This document shows positions 61,576 through 64,000 of a stretch of 64,000 nucleotides of DNA, piece by piece. Made by a program: the position numbers and the translations under genes. Origin of the DNA: Rhizobium sp. P40RR-XXII (GTDB lineage: Bacteria; Pseudomonadota; Alphaproteobacteria; Rhizobiales; Rhizobiaceae); NCBI RefSeq assembly GCF_012641405.1, contig NZ_JABAII010000018.1, positions 1 to 64,000 on the forward strand, written 5' to 3'. Position 1 is the stretch's first letter. The number at the start of each line of letters is the position of its first letter. The notes under the pieces were generated by a model. That model ran no database searches. It saw only the letters and a list, made by a program, of their open reading frames with translations, and was not told the origin of the DNA.

Positions 61576-62544
61576 ATGCGAACACGCCTGTCGACACTCC
61601 CGGCACTCGGTTTCCTTTTTGTCTTTGCGCTCACGAATGCCTGCTTCGCGTATGAACTCGTGCGCGTCCCCCCGGGCAATCGCAACAGCGTTCAGCCCCC
61701 GATACCCAACACTTCGGTGCTGCGGGCCAAGGCGTTCAACACGACATATGACGAAAAATACCAGAAGATCGTCAGCGTGTTTCGCGAGGACAAGGACCTG
61801 ATGGCTTCGATCAGGAAGGCCGCAACGGCCTATCAGATCGACCCCATCCACATAATCGGCGCGCTTGTCGGCGAGCACACCTATAACATCACCATCGTGA
61901 ACAGGGTGAAGTCCTATTACGTCAAGGCACTTGCCTATTCGCAATCCAATTTCAAGTTTGCCTATAAGGACGTGACCGTCCAGACCTTCCTGAAGAAGCC
62001 GGAATTCGCCCATTGCGATGCCTTCACGAGCAGCGCTGAGCTATGGGAATGCCGTGATGAAACCTGGGACACGAGTTTTCGTGGCAAGCTCATCGATGGC
62101 GCTATCTATGAAAACATGACGTTCCAGCGTGCCTTCTTCCAGCCCTTCTTCGCAGGCCAGACCTTCGGTCTTGGTCAGATCAGTCCGTTGACCGCGCTCG
62201 AGGCCACCGACCTCGTGCATGCGACCAGCGGTTTGCCGAAATTGTCCGTTGATGATCCGCAGGCAATCTACCGTGACATCATGGATCCCGATCGCAGCGT
62301 GATCTATATCGCCGCGATCGTCAGGGATGCGATCGACGCCTATCGCGCCCAGGGTTTCGACATCACCGACAATCCCGGTCTGACGGCAACGCTCTACAAT
62401 GTCGGGCAGCCACGGCGCCGCGCACTTGCCTTGCGGCAGGCCGCGGACGCTTCAGGCGGCAAAAAGCTGCCGGAAGAGAATTATTATGGCTGGCTGGTGA
62501 ACGACCGGCTGCCGGAGCTGCGTGGCTTGCTGGCAGAACAGTGA
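61576..62544 (+). CDS. DUF1402 family secreted protein
   Basis: 322 aa from ATG 61576, giving a signal peptide (MRTRLSTLPALGFLFVFALT, cut near CFA-YE). The mature protein matches DUF1402, a family common in Rhizobiales: FAYELVRVPPGNRNSVQPPI, KAFNTTYDEKYQKIVS, IDPIHIIGALVGEHTYN, FQPFFAGQTFGLGQISPLTA and PEENYYGWLVNDRLPEL. The GQTFGLGQI and EHTYN spacing is reminiscent of lysozyme-like transglycosylases (catalytic Glu, then GxGQ), but no activity is established. Confidence 0.88.
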   Translation: MRTRLSTLPALGFLFVFALTNACFAYELVRVPPGNRNSVQPPIPNTSVLRAKAFNTTYDEKYQKIVSVFREDKDLMASIRKAATAYQIDPIHIIGALVGEHTYNITIVNRVKSYYVKALAYSQSNFKFAYKDVTVQTFLKKPEFAHCDAFTSSAELWECRDETWDTSFRGKLIDGAIYENMTFQRAFFQPFFAGQTFGLGQISPLTALEATDLVHATSGLPKLSVDDPQAIYRDIMDPDRSVIYIAAIVRDAIDAYRAQGFDITDNPGLTATLYNVGQPRRRALALRQAADASGGKKLPEENYYGWLVNDRLPELRGLLAEQ

Positions 62545-62592
62545 TCGCGGGAGAGGTCTGCGAAGCTCTCAAAGCCGATCGCATCGAATAGC

Positions 62593-63210
62593 TTACGCGA
62601 GCAGGCTGACGCGGCCGTTGGCGATCTTGTTTTCGACCCAGACACGCTCATTTTGCCAATCGTGCCGCTTCCATCCTTCCCAGCTGAAGCCGCATAGTTT
62701 GACGTCCCATTCGGACGCCGGAAAGTTTGCGAGCGTATAACAGATGCCGAGGAAGCCCGTGCTGGGAAAGACGTCCCGCATGCGAGGCCTGGAAATGCCG
62801 AGCTCGTTGCAACCGTCGATATAGGTCTGCGGCGGCATGATGCGGATCTCCTTGCCGGCCTTGCCCATCCGTTCGATCGCCTGCATCGTCCAGTCGGCCC
62901 TCCTGCCCTGCAGGCGCTGAAAGATGTTGGGGCGGGGATGATATTTGCGGATGATGTTCGGATGGTAGGCGAGCATCAGCACCTTCACCGCCTTCAATGC
63001 TGCATTGTCCAGAAAGTCCGGATCGATCAGCCGCCGATACAAGGTCTTGCTCGATGCGACCAGCATGATCATGTCGGTCCGTTCGCCGCTCATGCCCCCG
63101 GCGAGGTTCGGCTCGTTGAAGCGCATGACGAATTGCGCATCGTCCACGATCCCTGAGAGATCGCGCTCGAGTTTGCCATTGCCAATGATGATTGCGGTCT
63201 TGCGCGCCAA
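62593..63210 (-). CDS. Glycosyltransferase family 29-like (sialyltransferase-like) protein
   Basis: 205 aa. The N-terminal KTAIIIGNGKLERDLSGIVD followed by FVMRFNEPN resembles the sialyl-motif L of GT29 (nucleotide-sugar site), and PSTGFLGICYTLANFPASEW resembles motif S. Such proteins are annotated in rhizobia as GT29 or urease-operon accessory proteins. No urease gene is here. It is convergent with the DUF1402 gene. The acceptor is unknown. Confidence 0.75.
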   Translation of the reverse strand: MARKTAIIIGNGKLERDLSGIVDDAQFVMRFNEPNLAGGMSGERTDMIMLVASSKTLYRRLIDPDFLDNAALKAVKVLMLAYHPNIIRKYHPRPNIFQRLQGRRADWTMQAIERMGKAGKEIRIMPPQTYIDGCNELGISRPRMRDVFPSTGFLGICYTLANFPASEWDVKLCGFSWEGWKRHDWQNERVWVENKIANGRVSLLA

Positions 63211-63325
63211 TGCTGTCGTCCGGAAAAAAGAGGCCGTGCTTTAGCAATGGCGTCTGACAAAGCGCTGAAGCATTGATGATGCGGAAATGAAATGCGCCCC
63301 CCGAACGGGCTGCGCGCTGAAGGAA

Positions 63326-63359
63326 GAATGGGCTCCGCCCACAAGGCACAAGCCCATTC
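63326..63359. terminator. Possible terminator hairpin downstream of azoreductase
   Basis: GAATGGGCT and AGCCCATTC pair over 9 bp with a 16-base loop, 24 bp past the azoreductase stop on the leftward strand. No T-run follows, so this is tentative. Confidence 0.35.
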
Positions 63360-63382
63360 CGCATGGACCGTTGCGGCTAAAA

Positions 63383-64000
63383 TCACGCCGCCCGTTCGAG
63401 CACAGAACGTATCTGCGTTTCGGCTTTGGCAATGGCCGCATGTGTCGCCTCGGGGCCGTAGGCCGTCCCTTCGACGCGGATGGTTTCGATGTCGGTCACG
63501 CCCATGAAGCCGAGCAGATGAACGAGATAGTTCGTCTGAAAATCGAAGGCCGCATGGGCACCCTCGGAAAAGACGCCGCCGCTGGCCGTCACAACGTAGG
63601 CTTTCTTGCCGCTTAGAAGGCCACGGACACCGCTCGCATCGTAGCTGAAGGTTACGCCGGGCCAGATGATATGATCCATCCAGGCCTTGAGTTGTGAAGA
63701 CAGGCTGAAGTTGATCATTCCGGAGCCGATGACGATCACGTCGGCGGCCTTGACCTCGTTCACCAATGTCTCTGCAAGCACCACGGCTTCAGCCTGTTCC
63801 GGTGTCCGCGCTTGCGAGGGCGCCATGCGGCCTTCGATATACGCCGGCGTGATATGCGGCAGTGGCCGGGCCGCCAAGTCGCGTATCACGAGTGTTCCAC
63901 CCAAGCGCTCCTTGAGCCCCTCCGCGATCTCGGTTGCGAAGCGTGTGGACAAGCCTTCTGCCCCACGCGGGCTCGAGGTTACGACGAGAATGTTGGTCAT
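63383..64000 (-). CDS. azoR: FMN-dependent NADH-azoreductase (AzoR type)
   Basis: 205 aa, complete, its ATG lying at the last three bases of the window. Flavodoxin-like fold with SSPRGAEGLSTRFA (phosphate-binding loop), GSGMINFSLSSQLKAWMDHI and VTASGGVFSEGAHAAFDFQT (FMN contacts). It reduces azo compounds and quinones by two-electron transfer. Upstream control elements are outside the window. Confidence 0.93.
   Translation of the reverse strand: MTNILVVTSSPRGAEGLSTRFATEIAEGLKERLGGTLVIRDLAARPLPHITPAYIEGRMAPSQARTPEQAEAVVLAETLVNEVKAADVIVIGSGMINFSLSSQLKAWMDHIIWPGVTFSYDASGVRGLLSGKKAYVVTASGGVFSEGAHAAFDFQTNYLVHLLGFMGVTDIETIRVEGTAYGPEATHAAIAKAETQIRSVLERAA

Noticed and set aside
1..64000. CRISPR arrays, tRNA/rRNA genes, prophage or plasmid origin
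   Set aside because: No regularly spaced repeats, no recognisable tRNA or rRNA sequence, no phage structural genes apart from the T6SS tail-like proteins, and no rep genes were seen.

Overview
The window looks like Rhizobiaceae DNA (Rhizobium/Agrobacterium group). It is GC-rich, and its type VI secretion (T6SS) genes follow the imp order known from Rhizobium leguminosarum and Agrobacterium. It also carries DUF1402 and a rhizobial XRE regulator family. Species and replicon cannot be read from the sequence.

Bases 1-779 are a scar: the start of an IS630-type transposase (running off the left edge), the 3' end of an IS3-type transposase, and a small reading frame cut by it. Bases 840-32895 form one T6SS locus with two divergent operons. 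The leftward operon is clpV (tssH), hcp, an unknown gene, vgrG, an unknown gene, a nuclease toxin (DNA/RNA non-specific endonuclease fold) with two tandem YezG/EsaG-like immunity paralogues, a stand-alone VgrG-tail-like protein, a DUF2169 adaptor, a thiolase-like protein, a DUF4150 (PAAR-like) effector with a probable VRR-NUC nuclease motif, and a DUF3396 immunity protein. The rightward operon is tssA, tssB, two tssC genes, tagJ, tssE, tssF, tssG, fha, tssK, tssL, tssM, a tagF-pppA fusion and ppkA. It encodes sheath, baseplate, membrane complex and the threonine-phosphorylation switch. The machine looks complete and appears to carry two nuclease-type antibacterial payloads.

Bases 32907-35936 hold a polysaccharide-export lipoprotein, a small secreted protein and an AraC regulator. 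Bases 36275-47264 are a sugar-acid regulon: a ribose-type ABC importer, a LacI regulator, and genes resembling gluconate 5-dehydrogenase, gluconokinase, a beta-hydroxyacid dehydrogenase, a 2-hydroxyacid dehydrogenase, L-idonate 5-dehydrogenase and a gluconolactonase, plus two small proteins. Four copies of a 16-bp palindrome (ATGTTATCGATAACAT or near match) sit in the four control regions and tie the genes together. The likely substrate is L-idonate, gluconate or a related lactone or keto-acid.

Bases 47368-53098 contain an ArsR regulator with a 67-aa protein, the queC-queD-queE operon for the queuosine precursor preQ0 under a clear preQ1-I riboswitch, an aldo/keto reductase with divergent LysR regulator, and an XRE regulator. 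Bases 53136-64000 contain a TadG-like protein, an MHYT-GGDEF-EAL protein, a GH3 beta-glucosidase gene split by an IS110-family (IS1111-like) element, a DUF1402 protein, a GT29-like protein and an azoreductase. Removing the IS plus one copy of a 2-bp repeat restores an 823-codon GH3 frame, so the insertion points are known to the base.
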